Positions 16,763-26,027 of a stretch of 60,675 bases of DNA are shown here, piece by piece. The notes under the pieces are model-generated. The model ran no database searches. It was not told the origin of the DNA and worked only from the letters and a program-made list of their open reading frames with translations. How positions within the stretch are numbered: the first letter of the stretch is position 1; the number at the start of each line of letters is the position of its first letter. The DNA is from Pseudomonas sp. BGI-2. Its GTDB lineage: Bacteria; Pseudomonadota; Gammaproteobacteria; Pseudomonadales; Pseudomonadaceae. A program made the position numbers and the translations under genes. Where the stretch lies: NCBI RefSeq assembly GCF_004310295.1, contig NZ_SISB01000042.1:1-60675 (forward strand), in the 5' to 3' direction.

Positions 16763-17074
16763 GTGGAAAACATCAGACGTTTCAACAGTTTCGCTGAGTT
16801 TTACCCGTATTACCTCAGCGAACACAGCAACAGTACGTGTCGACGATTGCATTTTGTCGGTACCAGCCTGGTCATCTTCATCTTGGCGCTGACCATCGGC
16901 AAAGGCGCCTGGTTGATGTTGCTGGCCTTGCCGCTCGCGGGTTACAGCTTCGCCTGGATCGGGCATTTCTTTTTCGAGAAGAACCGTCCCGCCACGTTCC
17001 AGCATCCTCTTTATAGCCTGCTTGGCGACTTTGTCATGTACCGCGACATGATTCTGGGTCGCGTGCCGTTCTAG
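16763..17074 (+). CDS. Mpo1/YGL010w-like DUF962 membrane protein
   Basis: 103 residues from GTG (MENIRRFNSFAEFYPYYLSE). HSNSTCRRLHFVGTSLVIF and FSWIGHFFFEKNRPATF-type sequence are the DUF962/Mpo1 motifs, with the conserved histidines of an Fe-dependent dioxygenase fold (yeast Mpo1 shortens phytosphingosine-derived fatty acids). Two to three membrane segments are present. The ORF is open upstream to 16679, but the N-terminal family start is at the GTG. Single gene. Confidence 0.8.
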   Translation: MENIRRFNSFAEFYPYYLSEHSNSTCRRLHFVGTSLVIFILALTIGKGAWLMLLALPLAGYSFAWIGHFFFEKNRPATFQHPLYSLLGDFVMYRDMILGRVPF

Positions 17075-17173
17075 GCTCCATTGGCCACAAAAGCGTCCTG
17101 CGCAGCCAGTGCGATGCTGGATCCAAGTTCTACACTCAAGACATCCCTTTCGATTAAAACAAGAGGATAGCTG

Positions 17174-17764
17174 ATGAACGCCAATGCACGGTTCACCCAC
17201 ATGCAGGATGGCACGCAAGAAGATTGGGCGATCATCGCTGCCGACTTCAGTGCCTACGCCAGGCAGTTGCCGTCACGGATTGTGGCGCACCTAAAATTGC
17301 TGGAGGGTGATTTTGGCGGCTTCCCAGTGGATCGTCTGACCCATTCCTTACAAACCGCCAGCCGTGCCTGGCGCGATGGCCGTGATGAAGAATATGTGGT
17401 CTGCGCGCTACTTCATGACATCGGCGACACGCTGGGTTCCTACAACCATCCGGACATTGCCGCGGCGATTCTCAAGCCGTTCGTCAGCGCCGAGAATCTG
17501 TGGATGGTGGAGAAACACGGGATATTCCAGGGGTATTACTTCTTCCATCACTTGGGTATGGATCGGCATTTGCGGGAGCAATTCAGCGGGCATCCGCAGT
17601 ATCAGGCGACTATCGAGTTCTGCGCCAAATATGACGCGGCGGCGTTTGATCCGGCTTACGAGACATTACCGCTGAGTTTCTTTGAGCCGATGATGGAGCG
17701 GTTGTTTGCGCATCCGAAGCATTCGATCTACATAGCGGCGATGGCAGAACATTCGCCAGCCTGA
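17174..17764 (+). CDS. HD-domain protein (PhnZ/MIOX-like group)
   Basis: 196 residues with the HD pattern: His57 in DRLTHSLQTA, His81-Asp82 in CALLHDIGD, His92 in YNHPD and His115 in VEKHGIF, followed by GYYFFHHLG. The spacing resembles the diiron oxygenase branch of HD proteins that includes PhnZ, rather than nucleotide phosphohydrolases. No phosphonate gene is nearby, so the substrate is open. ATG at 17174 with GAGGA upstream. A REP element follows. Confidence 0.75.
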   Translation: MNANARFTHMQDGTQEDWAIIAADFSAYARQLPSRIVAHLKLLEGDFGGFPVDRLTHSLQTASRAWRDGRDEEYVVCALLHDIGDTLGSYNHPDIAAAILKPFVSAENLWMVEKHGIFQGYYFFHHLGMDRHLREQFSGHPQYQATIEFCAKYDAAAFDPAYETLPLSFFEPMMERLFAHPKHSIYIAAMAEHSPA

Positions 17765-17790
17765 CAGAACCGGAGTGTCTGGGCGGGCCT

Positions 17791-17876
17791 CTTCGCGGGC
17801 AAGCCTCGCTCCTACAGATTTCGCAGTGTTTAAAAGTTATGGGGTAATCCAGTAGGAGCGAGGCTTGCCCGCGAAG
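17791..17876. repeat. REP doublet (class GTAGGAGCGAGGCTTGCCCG)
   Basis: CTTCGCGGGCAAGCCTCGCT at the left end is complementary to the right end (AGCGAGGCTTGCCCGCGAAG). It lies between convergent genes. Confidence 0.88.
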
Positions 17877-17889
17877 GCGTCGGACCTGC

Positions 17890-18705
17890 CTACGCCGGCT
17901 CTGCAATTTTAATGGCCTTCAACTCCCCCTCCCGCGCCTGGGCATCCGCCAACCGGTACAACTCGATCGACCCGTCCCAATGCTCGATCAACGCCGTGCA
18001 CGACTCCACCCAATCCCCGCAATTGAGGTAGTCCACCCCCCCGACCTTGCGAATCTCGGCATGGTGAATGTGCCCGCACACCACCCCATGCAACTCGCGT
18101 TTGACGCACTCGTGGGCAATGGCTTCTTCAAAATCACTGATGAAGCTGACCGCCGTTTTCACCTTGTGCTTGAGGTAGGCCGACAACGACCAGTAGCCGT
18201 AGCCGTAACGGGCGCGCCAATGATTGAGCCAGCGGTTGAGGGTCAGGGTGAACTCGTAGGCCGAGTCGCCGAGAAAGGCCAGCCAGCGGTGATATCGGGT
18301 GATCACGTCGAATTGGTCGCCATGAATCACCAGCAGATGCCGGCCATCGGCGGTCACGTGCACCGCTTCGTCCACCAGCTGGATGTTGCCCAGAATCAGC
18401 TTCGAATAGCGACGCAGGAATTCGTCGTGATTACCGGTGACGTAAATCACCTCGGTACCGCGCTTGCTCATGGTCAGCAGACGGCGAATCACGTTGGTGT
18501 GCGCCTGAGGCCAGTACATGCCGCTGCGCAGTTTCCAGCCGTCGATGATGTCGCCCACCAGGTAGACCTTGTCCGCGTGGTAGCCCTTGAGGAACTGCGA
18601 CAGATGTTCGGCCTGGCAGTCCCGGGTGCCCAAATGCACATCGGAAATCCACAACGTCCGCACACGTTGCTTACGGCTGGGTTTGGCGAGCTCGGCGCTG
18701 GTCAT
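17890..18705 (-). CDS. LpxH-like calcineurin-type phosphoesterase (UDP-2,3-diacylglucosamine diphosphatase family)
   Basis: 271-residue metallophosphoesterase. Metal motifs in order: ISDVHLGTRD, VGDIIDGWKLR, VTGNHDEFLRR, VIHGDQFD and GHIHHAEI. It belongs to COG2908 (LpxH-related), but its length and HGDQFDVITRYHRW segment fit the LpxH-like branch seen beside lipid or sugar genes rather than canonical LpxH (about 240 residues). The ATG at 18705 follows AGAGGG. The longer frame upstream to 19440 is antisense to the AraC gene and is not coding. Confidence 0.85.
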   Translation of the reverse strand: MTSAELAKPSRKQRVRTLWISDVHLGTRDCQAEHLSQFLKGYHADKVYLVGDIIDGWKLRSGMYWPQAHTNVIRRLLTMSKRGTEVIYVTGNHDEFLRRYSKLILGNIQLVDEAVHVTADGRHLLVIHGDQFDVITRYHRWLAFLGDSAYEFTLTLNRWLNHWRARYGYGYWSLSAYLKHKVKTAVSFISDFEEAIAHECVKRELHGVVCGHIHHAEIRKVGGVDYLNCGDWVESCTALIEHWDGSIELYRLADAQAREGELKAIKIAEPA

Positions 18706-18834
18706 GGGCAACCCTCTGGGCAAGTTTTGGCAAGCTTGCGCCGATCCGGTTAATTGCCCATGACAACCGCGAGTCAATCCTGTGACAGCGTCCGGCCGGT
18801 GTAGACTGGCCGCATCTTGCCCGGGAGACCTGCG

Positions 18835-19599
18835 ATGAGACCGATCCTCACGCTTCGCCAATACACCAAAGACCTGATCGTCCACAGCCACGACCACGCG
18901 CAATTGGTATTCGGGCTGTCGGGTGCGCTGGACTTCGAGGTCGGCGGGCATGGCAGTCAGGTGATTCAGCAGCGTTTCGTGGTGGTGCCGTCGGGCTTCC
19001 ATCACGCGTGCGGCAGCAGCAATGGCAGCCGTTGCCTGGTGCTGGATGTGCCGAGCGATCAATGGGTTTCGCAGTCCCTTGGCGATCACGCCGACGCCAG
19101 CCGCCGGTTGCTCGACAACGCCGGTCGCCTGCCGCTGGATGCCGGGCAAAGCCAATTGGTGAGTTGGCTGGCGGGCAGCCAGGTCAGTGACCCGTTGATT
19201 GCCCAGCAAGGCGCGGTGCTGTTGTTGGCCAGCCTCAATAACGCCAAGCCTGAGGTGGTGGGCGGTCGGCGCCTGCCGTATGCGGCGCTGAATGCGCACA
19301 TCGATCAGAACGCGGCTTATCCGCTGCAAGTCGCCGATCTGGCACGCGTCGCCGGGCTGTCCAGCGCCCGGTTGCATGCGCGGTTTGTCGCTGAGTGCGG
19401 GCAGACGCCGATGGATTACATTCGCAGTCGGCGGCTGCATATTGCGGTGGGGCTGCTGCGCGACTCACCCTTGCCGATCGGCGAGATTGCCAGTCGGGTC
19501 GGTTACAGTTCTCAGAGTGCATTTGCCGCGGCGGTGTTGCGCGAGTTTGGTACGAGCCCGGGCAAACTGCGGCGCGAGGCTGGCGACAAAAGTCGATAG
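18835..19599 (+). CDS. AraC-family regulator with cupin N-domain
   Basis: 254 residues: a cupin-like sensor (HSHDHAQLVFGLSGALDFEV, VVPSGFHHACG) and a C-terminal double HTH (LQVADLARVAGLSSARLHAR, PIGEIASRVGYSSQSAFAAA, ending FGTSPGKLRR). ATG with CGGGAG upstream. The adjacent co-oriented EamA exporter, separated by a REP element, is a possible target. Ligand unknown. Confidence 0.85.
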   Translation: MRPILTLRQYTKDLIVHSHDHAQLVFGLSGALDFEVGGHGSQVIQQRFVVVPSGFHHACGSSNGSRCLVLDVPSDQWVSQSLGDHADASRRLLDNAGRLPLDAGQSQLVSWLAGSQVSDPLIAQQGAVLLLASLNNAKPEVVGGRRLPYAALNAHIDQNAAYPLQVADLARVAGLSSARLHARFVAECGQTPMDYIRSRRLHIAVGLLRDSPLPIGEIASRVGYSSQSAFAAAVLREFGTSPGKLRREAGDKSR

Positions 19600-19647
19600 T
19601 CTGCCGACAGACTCGCTGGGGTGTACGCGGTCAAATAGAGCAGCTGG

Positions 19648-19784
19648 CCTGTGGCGAGGGGATTTATCCCCGTTCGGCTGCGAAGCAGTCGTAAAACATG
19701 AACGCACGGTCTAACTGATACACCGCGTTGTCTGAATTCACGACTGCTTCGCAGCCGAACGGGGATAAATCCCCTCGCCACAGG
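19648..19784. repeat. Long inverted repeat (class TGTGGCGAGGGGATTTATCC)
   Basis: CCTGTGGCGAGGGGATTTAT at the left and its complement at the right, continuing inwards through CGTTCGGCTGCGAAGCAGTCG. A related, degenerate copy lies at 51281-51432. Confidence 0.85.
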
Positions 19785-19844
19785 GCGCTGCTACAGGACG
19801 GTGGTGTCTGTCGGCCCGGTTTAATACGTTTATCAAGGAATGCA

Positions 19845-20735
19845 ATGACTCCCCGTACCGCCCTTGGCGCCCTGCATATCGGCGCACTGATGTTTGGCCT
19901 GACCGGTGTGTTCGGCAAACTCGCTGCCGCCTCGCCCGCCGTCATCGTTTTCGGCCGGGCTGCATTTGCCGTCCTTGCCTTGGCGGTGTTCGCGCGATTC
20001 GCCAGCAACACGCGCTGGCAGAAACTCGAGGCGGTGGACTGGCGCCGTCTGCTGCTCAGCGGTTTGCTGCTGGCCGGGCATTGGGTGAGTTTTTTCATTG
20101 CTGTGAAAGTGGCCGGCGTGGCAATCGCGACCCTGGGTTTCGCCAGCTTCCCGGCGTTTACCGTGATCCTCGAAGGGCTGATATTCCGTGAGCGGATTCG
20201 CGCCAATGAAATTCTGTTGGTGGTACTGGTGAGTGTCGGGCTGGTGCTGGTCACGCCCGACTTCGATCTGGCGAGTGGCGCCACCACGGGCCTGCTCTGG
20301 GCGGTCGGTTCAGGTTTGCTGTTCGCCCTGCTGTCCCTGACCAACCGCGCCAGCTCCGGACGAATCCCGCCGGTGCAGGCTGCGCTGTGTCAGAACGTGG
20401 TGGTCGCGCTGTGCCTGCTGCCGGTGGCGGCGCCGCAGTTGAGCGAAGTCCGCGCCATCGACTGGCTGTGGATCGGTTTGCTCGGGGTGTTCTGCACTGG
20501 CGTCGCTCACAGCTTGTTTGTCGCCAGCCTGGCGGTGATCAAGGCGCGCACGGCCGCCGTGGTGTTCGCCCTGGAGCCGGTGTACGGCATCACCATGGCC
20601 TGGCTGTTGTTCAATGAAAACCCGACGCTGCGCATGCTGATCGGTGGCGCCTTGATCATCGTCGCAATCGTGGTCTCCAGCAGACTGTCCGGCTCAAGCA
20701 AAAAGACCGTGGCAGCCGAAGCCGCGTCTCACTGA
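19845..20735 (+). CDS. EamA/DMT-family transporter
   Basis: 296 residues with ten hydrophobic segments in two EamA repeats: HIGALMFGLTGVFGKLAAAS at the start and FVASLAVIKARTAAVVFALE, then EPVYGITMAWLLFNENPTLR, in the second repeat. The family exports metabolites and amino acids. ATG at 19845 with AAGGA upstream. Its 3' end overlaps the convergent SelW-like gene by seven bases. Confidence 0.85.
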   Translation: MTPRTALGALHIGALMFGLTGVFGKLAAASPAVIVFGRAAFAVLALAVFARFASNTRWQKLEAVDWRRLLLSGLLLAGHWVSFFIAVKVAGVAIATLGFASFPAFTVILEGLIFRERIRANEILLVVLVSVGLVLVTPDFDLASGATTGLLWAVGSGLLFALLSLTNRASSGRIPPVQAALCQNVVVALCLLPVAAPQLSEVRAIDWLWIGLLGVFCTGVAHSLFVASLAVIKARTAAVVFALEPVYGITMAWLLFNENPTLRMLIGGALIIVAIVVSSRLSGSSKKTVAAEAASH

Positions 20736-21016
20736 GTGCGCTCGTTGTGGCCGAGGTCGCGGTCAGGGTCGATCTGATCGCGGACCCGCTGCTTGAGCAC
20801 CTTGGCCTCCGGGAAACCGCCGTCCGCCTTGCGCTCCCAGATCTGCACATCGTCGCAAAAAATATGGAAAACCCCACCGGTGCCGGGCACCAGCGACACT
20901 TTGCCCAGGTCGTCGCCGAAGGTGCTGAGCAGTTCCTGGGCCAGCCAAGCCGCACGCAACAGCCATTGGCATTGCGTGCAATAGGTGATGATGATTTCCG
21001 GTTTATGCGTGGTCAT
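20729..21016 (-). CDS. SelT/SelW/SelH (Rdx) family protein, Cys form
   Basis: 95-residue thioredoxin-like protein with the redox motif CTQC near the N-terminus (ITYCTQCQWLLRAAWLAQEL) and GTGGVFHIFCDD...IWERKADGGFPE. Eukaryotic homologues have selenocysteine at the second Cys. The TGC codon here makes it the cysteine form. ATG at 21016 with AGGAG upstream. Function is probably thiol redox; partner unknown. Confidence 0.88.
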   Translation of the reverse strand: MTTHKPEIIITYCTQCQWLLRAAWLAQELLSTFGDDLGKVSLVPGTGGVFHIFCDDVQIWERKADGGFPEAKVLKQRVRDQIDPDRDLGHNERTQ

Positions 21017-21061
21017 GATGGGCAAGACTCCTGAGCCAGAGGGCGCCGCTATAGTAGAGGC

Positions 21062-22810
21062 TCAGCGGATTCCGGCCAACAGGCTCCGGGCGGTCTGCTT
21101 GAGCGGCTCATCGCCTTCCTTCAGTAACTCGTTGAGCAGTTCGATGGCGTTGTCCAGATCGCCGTCATCGATACAGGTCTGGGCTTGTTCCAGTTTGTCG
21201 TTGCTGGCCAGGCTTAGGGGTTCAAGTTCCAGCGACGGGCCGGCATCGCTGAATTCGTCGAGAAAGTCGCCTTCCAGAGATTGCGAATCAGGTTCTGCGA
21301 CCCACTCAAGCTCAGGCTCGTCCAGAGTCGACTCTTCAGGAATCTCGAACACATCGGGCAACACGTGCAGGTTTGAGGTGAACGCAGGCTCTTCAGCCTT
21401 TGGTGATTCGTCTGAAGATTTAGCCTTGTCGAAAGGGCTGACCAGGTCCCAGCTGGAATCCATGGACAGGTCATCCAGGTTCAACTGGAACTCGTCGGCA
21501 GGTGCCGTTTCTTGCGCGGGAGTGATGACTGCAGCGGCTGCAATCGGAGCCGCATTGTTCAGTTTCGGGTAGCGGGCACGGATGTCCTGAAGCTTTTGTA
21601 CGTCGAACCCGTCGTCACGCAGGCTTTTTTCCTGTGCGTCATAGGTAGGTACGTCGCCTTGTTTACCCAGGACTTCCAGCAGTTGCACGGCCAGATCCGT
21701 GCGCTGGGGCTCCTTGACCAACGCTTCTCGCAACAAACCGACCGCTTCGGAAAAACGGCCATAGGCCAGGTAAATACCGACCCCTTCCAGTACATCGCCT
21801 GTTGGCGTTTCTTCACGATCTTCGGGAGCGGATTTGAGTATGGGTTGTTGCACCGACGATTGCGCCGGACGCTCAAGCATCGGCTCCTGTCGCGCAGGTG
21901 CAACGGGCGAAGACTCGGGTAATGCCTGAAGCTGCTGTCGTTGACGTCGAACAAACAGCCCCAGCAACACCAAAACAATCAGCGCCAGCAAGCCGATGAT
22001 CAGCGGCCAATGGCTAGCCTCGGATTCTTCGACAACGACGGGAGCAGGCGCCACAGCTACCGGCGTCTCCGGTGGCGCCTGTTTGACCTCCGCCAGCTGG
22101 GTTTGCAGTTCGGTCACCTGTTTTTTCTGGCCAGCGATCTGCTCGTCCTGTGCCTGAAGTTTCGCATTCAGCTCATCGATGGTTTTTTGCAGCTGCTGGT
22201 TCTGCAGCACGCTGGCGGCCAATTGTTCGGTAACAGGATCGGGCACAGGCGCGGCAGGTTGAACGACGGCAGGTGCTGGCGCGGACTTCTTCGCCGTGGG
22301 TGCCTGCGCAGTGGCCGGTTTGACGCTCGGGAATGGAGAATTTTGTGGGCTGGCGACCGGTTCGTCGTCGGCCGGAACAATCCCCGGTGAACCCGGTGGA
22401 TCGATCAGCACCGTGTACTCGCGCAGCAAACGCCCGTTGGGCTGATTGAGCTGCAACAGGAAATTCAGAAAGGGTTCATTGACCGGTTTGTTGGAGGTCA
22501 CCCGGATCAGGCTACGGTTGCCCCGCAGGACCGGCGTGAATTTCAGGTCGTTGAGGAAGAACACCCGATCGACGCCGGCACGGGTGAACTCATCCGCCGT
22601 CGCCAGGCTGACCGAGAGCTCGCCCTCCTCCAGCCCACCGACATCCACCAAGGCGATGTCAGCGCGCAACGGCTGATTCAACGAGGAGTGAAGAGTAATC
22701 TCGCCCAATCCCAGCGCAGGGGCCAATGCCGAGTAAGTGACAGCACCACCGACCAACAGCAGCTTGGCGCAACACCGCAATACAACGTGCCAACTCTCGA
22801 GCATGAGCAT
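21062..22810 (-). CDS. FimV-like inner-membrane protein lacking the LysM domain
   Basis: 582 residues. An N-terminal signal or TM segment is followed by the FimV N-domain (LGEITLHSSLNQPLRADIAL, NEPFLNFLLQLNQPNGRLLR, EYTVLIDPP). Then come a Pro/Ala-rich linker, a coiled coil (NQQLQKTIDELNAKLQAQ), a TM segment (PLIIGLLALIVLVLLGLFV), an acidic cytoplasmic part with a TPR-like stretch (YLAYGRFSEAVGLLREALVK) and the FimV C-terminal domain (ACIDDGD-type CIDDGDLDNAIELLNELLKE). The peptidoglycan-binding LysM found in full FimV is not visible and the protein is shorter. FimV scaffolds type IV pilus and polar complexes, so this is likely a paralogue. Confidence 0.82.
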   Translation of the reverse strand: MLMLESWHVVLRCCAKLLLVGGAVTYSALAPALGLGEITLHSSLNQPLRADIALVDVGGLEEGELSVSLATADEFTRAGVDRVFFLNDLKFTPVLRGNRSLIRVTSNKPVNEPFLNFLLQLNQPNGRLLREYTVLIDPPGSPGIVPADDEPVASPQNSPFPSVKPATAQAPTAKKSAPAPAVVQPAAPVPDPVTEQLAASVLQNQQLQKTIDELNAKLQAQDEQIAGQKKQVTELQTQLAEVKQAPPETPVAVAPAPVVVEESEASHWPLIIGLLALIVLVLLGLFVRRQRQQLQALPESSPVAPARQEPMLERPAQSSVQQPILKSAPEDREETPTGDVLEGVGIYLAYGRFSEAVGLLREALVKEPQRTDLAVQLLEVLGKQGDVPTYDAQEKSLRDDGFDVQKLQDIRARYPKLNNAAPIAAAAVITPAQETAPADEFQLNLDDLSMDSSWDLVSPFDKAKSSDESPKAEEPAFTSNLHVLPDVFEIPEESTLDEPELEWVAEPDSQSLEGDFLDEFSDAGPSLELEPLSLASNDKLEQAQTCIDDGDLDNAIELLNELLKEGDEPLKQTARSLLAGIR

Positions 22811-22932
22811 CCCTTAGATAACCAGAACCAACCTGTACGCGTTCGCACATCCGGTACGAACACGATATTGCCTAGTAGTTCTTTATAGTCTGCCCAACGG
22901 GGTATCTCAAAAAGCTGACGCGCGGTTTTGCC

Positions 22933-23367
22933 TCAAGATTTTTCCAGGTTGGCCAGAATGTGCCCGTGGACACGCATGCAAATCTTCAAATCCGCCTCGT
23001 CGACGCCGTCGAACAGTTCGCGGCGCAGTTGATTGGCAATGGTTTCAATTTGTTCGATCAGAGGACGGGCCGGGGCACAGAGGACGATTTTTTTCGCCCG
23101 ACGGTCTTCCAGTACCGATTGGCGCTGGACCAGGCCCTGGTTTTCCAGGCTGTCGAGCAACCGGGCCAGGGTCGGCCCTTCGACGCCGACGCTTTGCGCC
23201 AGCTCACGTTGGGTCGGTGCTTCTTCGAAGCGCGCCAGGTGCAGTAGCACCAGCCAGCGCGCCTGGGAAAGACCCAGCCCAGCCAGACGACGATCCAGTT
23301 CGGCACGCCAGCCGCGGGACATCTGGGCCAGTTGCATGCCAAAACGGTGTTGATCGGTTAACGGCAT
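22933..23367 (-). CDS. MarR/SlyA-family transcriptional regulator
   Basis: 144 residues with a winged helix: LSQARWLVLLHLARFEEAPT, RELAQSVGVEGPTLARLLDS, LENQGLVQRQSVLEDRRAKK. The DRR-KK wing and GVEGPTL recognition helix are SlyA-like. A 13-bp dyad lies just upstream of its start and is a likely autoregulatory operator. No obvious partner gene. Confidence 0.86.
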   Translation of the reverse strand: MPLTDQHRFGMQLAQMSRGWRAELDRRLAGLGLSQARWLVLLHLARFEEAPTQRELAQSVGVEGPTLARLLDSLENQGLVQRQSVLEDRRAKKIVLCAPARPLIEQIETIANQLRRELFDGVDEADLKICMRVHGHILANLEKS

Positions 23368-23400
23368 AAAACACTCATGATTAGACTGAAATAGAGAAAA

Positions 23401-23413
23401 ACTAATTATTAGT
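23401..23413. promoter_or_regulatory. Candidate MarR operator
   Basis: ACTAATTATTAGT is a perfect 13-nt palindrome about 33 bases upstream of the MarR gene start, in an AT-rich stretch that probably contains its promoter. MarR proteins commonly bind such dyads over their own promoters. Confidence 0.5.
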
Positions 23414-23486
23414 CAGCTAAGCATGGGCGTTGGCTTGAGGCAAGGCTTGGTCTGTAGTGAATCGTTACATCACTGTAACAAGTCAT

Positions 23487-25613
23487 TTAAACCTCAAATT
23501 CGGATTGCAGTGCCGCCCGAACGCAGTACAGGACACCTTCAGGCACTCTCCCTGCGAACAGCGCGGCAATCTCCGAAACCGGCGGCAACTCGCCCTCACC
23601 ATCCAGGAAAGCATCCTGGACCTCGCCCATCAATTCTTCAGGCAGGTCCAGCGCTTGCTCCAGCGACAACTGCTGCTTGCCGATCGCTTCGGCGAGCATG
23701 GTGTAGACATTCTTTTCCGAGCATTGCAACTGACCGGCGATCTGCAGCGGCGTCATGCCGGCGCGAGCGAGGGTGATCAGCTCGTGGCGCACATCGGCGA
23801 CGACTTTCGGCGCCTCGACCTGACCGCCCAGCACTTCGAGGAAGGCCTCGCCATAACGTTCGAGCTTGCGCGCGCCAACGCCACTGACCGTGGCCATTTC
23901 CGCCAGCGAGGTCGGCTGGCTGCGGAGCATTTCCAGCAGTGTCGAATCGGGGAAGATGACGTACGGCGGCACCCCGTGTTCTTCGGCGAGTTTGCGACGC
24001 AAGGCGCGCAAGGCTTCCCACTGTTCGCGCTCTTCGCCGCGAACCAGCTGGCTCGCCTGGCTCTTGCTACTTTTGGCGGTGGTTTGCGGCTTGAGGTCAC
24101 GGCGCAGTTCCAGGGTCACTTCGCCCTTGAGCAGCGGCCGGCAAGTGTCGCTCAGGCGCAGGCCGCCGTAGCCTTCGAGGTCAATGTCGGCCAGACCACG
24201 GGCCACCAGCTGTCGGAACAGGGAGCGCCATTCACTCTCGCCCATTGCCTTGCCGACGCCATACACCGACAGATGTTGATGGCCGAAGCTGCGGACCTTT
24301 TCGTTGTCCTTGCCCAGCAGCACGTCCACCAGATGCCCGACGCCATAACGCTGACCGGTGCGATAAATCGCCGAGAGCGCCTGACGGGCCGGCTCGGTGG
24401 CGTCCCAGGTCTGCACGCCATCGACGCAGTTGTCGCAATGACCGCACGGCTCAGGCATGTCTTCGTCGAAGTAGGCCAGCAAGGTTTGCCGACGGCAGCG
24501 GGTTTCTTCGCAAAGCGAGAGCATGGCGTCGAGCTTGTGCTGCTCCAGACGCTTGTGGCGCTCGTCGCCTTCGGAGTTTTGCAGCATCTGCTTGAGCATC
24601 ACCACGTCTTGCAGGCCGTAAGCCATCCAGGCATCCGCCGGCAGGCCATCGCGGCCGCCGCGACCGGTTTCCTGGTAGTACGCCTCAAGGGATTTCGGTA
24701 AGTCGAGGTGAGCGACAAAGCGCACGTTGGGCTTGTCGATGCCCATGCCGAATGCCACGGTGGCGACCATGATCAGCCCTTCCTCGTTGAGGAAGCGCTT
24801 CTGGTGATGGGCCCGGGTGTCGTTGGGCAAACCGGCGTGGTACGGCAGCGCCGGGAAGCCTTGTTCGCTGAGGAACACCGCGACTTCGTCGACTTTCTTG
24901 CGCGACAGGCAATAGACAATGCCGGCATCACTGCGCCGCTCGGCAAGGAACGCCAGCAACTGCTTGCGCGGCTGCTCCTTGGGCACGATGCGGTAGAAAA
25001 TGTTCGGACGGTCGAAGCTCGACAAGAAGCGCTCGGCATTCTGCAAATGCAAACGGTCGACGATTTCTTCGCGGGTACGCTTATCGGCCGTGGCCGTCAG
25101 GGCAATGCGCGGAACGTTGGGGAACAGCTCCGCCAACTGGCCCAGTTGCAGGTATTCGCGGCGAAAGTCGTGACCCCATTGGGACACGCAGTGGGCTTCG
25201 TCGATGGCGAACAGTGCGATTTCAAGACTTTGCAGGAAGGCCAGCATCCGTGGCTGGACCAGACGCTCGGGCGCCAGATAGAGCATCTTCACTTCGCCGC
25301 GCTTGATCCGTGCCGCCAGATCGCGCTGCTGCTCGGCGCTCAACGTGGAGTTCAATGCAGCGGCAGCGACGCCGAGCTCTTCGAGGGTCGCGACCTGGTC
25401 GTCCATCAGCGCGATCAGCGGCGACACCACCACCGCCAGGCCTTCGCGCAGCAGCGCCGGGACCTGGAAGCACAAGGATTTGCCACCACCGGTAGGCATC
25501 AGCACCAGGGCGTCGCCGCCACTGGCCACGCGCTCAATGATTGCACCCTGGCGGCCACGGAAACTGTCGTAGCCGAAGATGTCCTTGAGGACGCGTTGAG
25601 CCTGTTCGAGCAT
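23487..25613 (-). CDS. recQ: ATP-dependent DNA helicase RecQ
   Basis: 708-residue 3'-5' helicase of RecF-pathway recombination. Helicase motifs: FRGRQGAIIE (motif 0), LMPTGGGKSLCFQVPAL (Walker A), FAIDEAHCVSQWGHDFR (DEAH), ALTATADKRTREEI and QETGRGGRDGLPA (motif VI). The zinc cysteines lie in CRRQTLLAYFDE and CGHCDNC. An HRDC domain is at the C-terminus (ALRALRRKLAEEHGVPPYVI). The ATG at 25613 with GGAG upstream matches the family start. The frame is open to 25799, but the extra part is not RecQ-like. Confidence 0.95.
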   Translation of the reverse strand: MLEQAQRVLKDIFGYDSFRGRQGAIIERVASGGDALVLMPTGGGKSLCFQVPALLREGLAVVVSPLIALMDDQVATLEELGVAAAALNSTLSAEQQRDLAARIKRGEVKMLYLAPERLVQPRMLAFLQSLEIALFAIDEAHCVSQWGHDFRREYLQLGQLAELFPNVPRIALTATADKRTREEIVDRLHLQNAERFLSSFDRPNIFYRIVPKEQPRKQLLAFLAERRSDAGIVYCLSRKKVDEVAVFLSEQGFPALPYHAGLPNDTRAHHQKRFLNEEGLIMVATVAFGMGIDKPNVRFVAHLDLPKSLEAYYQETGRGGRDGLPADAWMAYGLQDVVMLKQMLQNSEGDERHKRLEQHKLDAMLSLCEETRCRRQTLLAYFDEDMPEPCGHCDNCVDGVQTWDATEPARQALSAIYRTGQRYGVGHLVDVLLGKDNEKVRSFGHQHLSVYGVGKAMGESEWRSLFRQLVARGLADIDLEGYGGLRLSDTCRPLLKGEVTLELRRDLKPQTTAKSSKSQASQLVRGEEREQWEALRALRRKLAEEHGVPPYVIFPDSTLLEMLRSQPTSLAEMATVSGVGARKLERYGEAFLEVLGGQVEAPKVVADVRHELITLARAGMTPLQIAGQLQCSEKNVYTMLAEAIGKQQLSLEQALDLPEELMGEVQDAFLDGEGELPPVSEIAALFAGRVPEGVLYCVRAALQSEFEV

Positions 25614-25820
25614 AAAAACTCCAAAAATCACAAAAACATCCCTGCAAGGCTGGTTCAGAACCACGCAGGCTGCACTGACAAATCGTAAGTGCGCATTGCA
25701 TGACGCTTCACATTCCAGCCGTGACGCCAGCAGGGCATCACAAAACGCGCGAGTATACCCGACGCCTGCCCGCCAAAGGGTGCCGCTGAGAAGACACACG
25801 AATGTCGATGCAACACAAAA

Positions 25821-25914
25821 CCTGTGGGAGCGAGCTTGCTCGCGATAGCGGCAGACCAGTCAACATTGATATTGAATGTAACGCCGCCATCGCGAGCAAG
25901 CTCGCTCCCACAGG
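25821..25914. repeat. REP doublet (class TGTGGGAGCGAGCTTGCTCG)
   Basis: Inverted ends CCTGTGGGAGCGAGCTTGCT and AGCAAGCTCGCTCCCACAGG, in the divergent region between recQ and the YecA-family gene. Confidence 0.88.
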
Positions 25915-26027
25915 GATTGCGGGGGTGCTTGTACTTGCGAAGGCTTCAAATATCCCGCGCGGCTGGCCTGACTGCTCAAGAAGGCCTAGAATTCCCGCAT
26001 CTGTTAATTCCCCAAGGTAGCCCTTTA

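Noticed and set aside
17174..17764. HD protein as PhnZ (phosphonate oxygenase)
   Set aside because: The HD spacing is similar, but there is no PhnY or other phosphonate gene nearby and the match is limited to motifs, so only the broad group is given.
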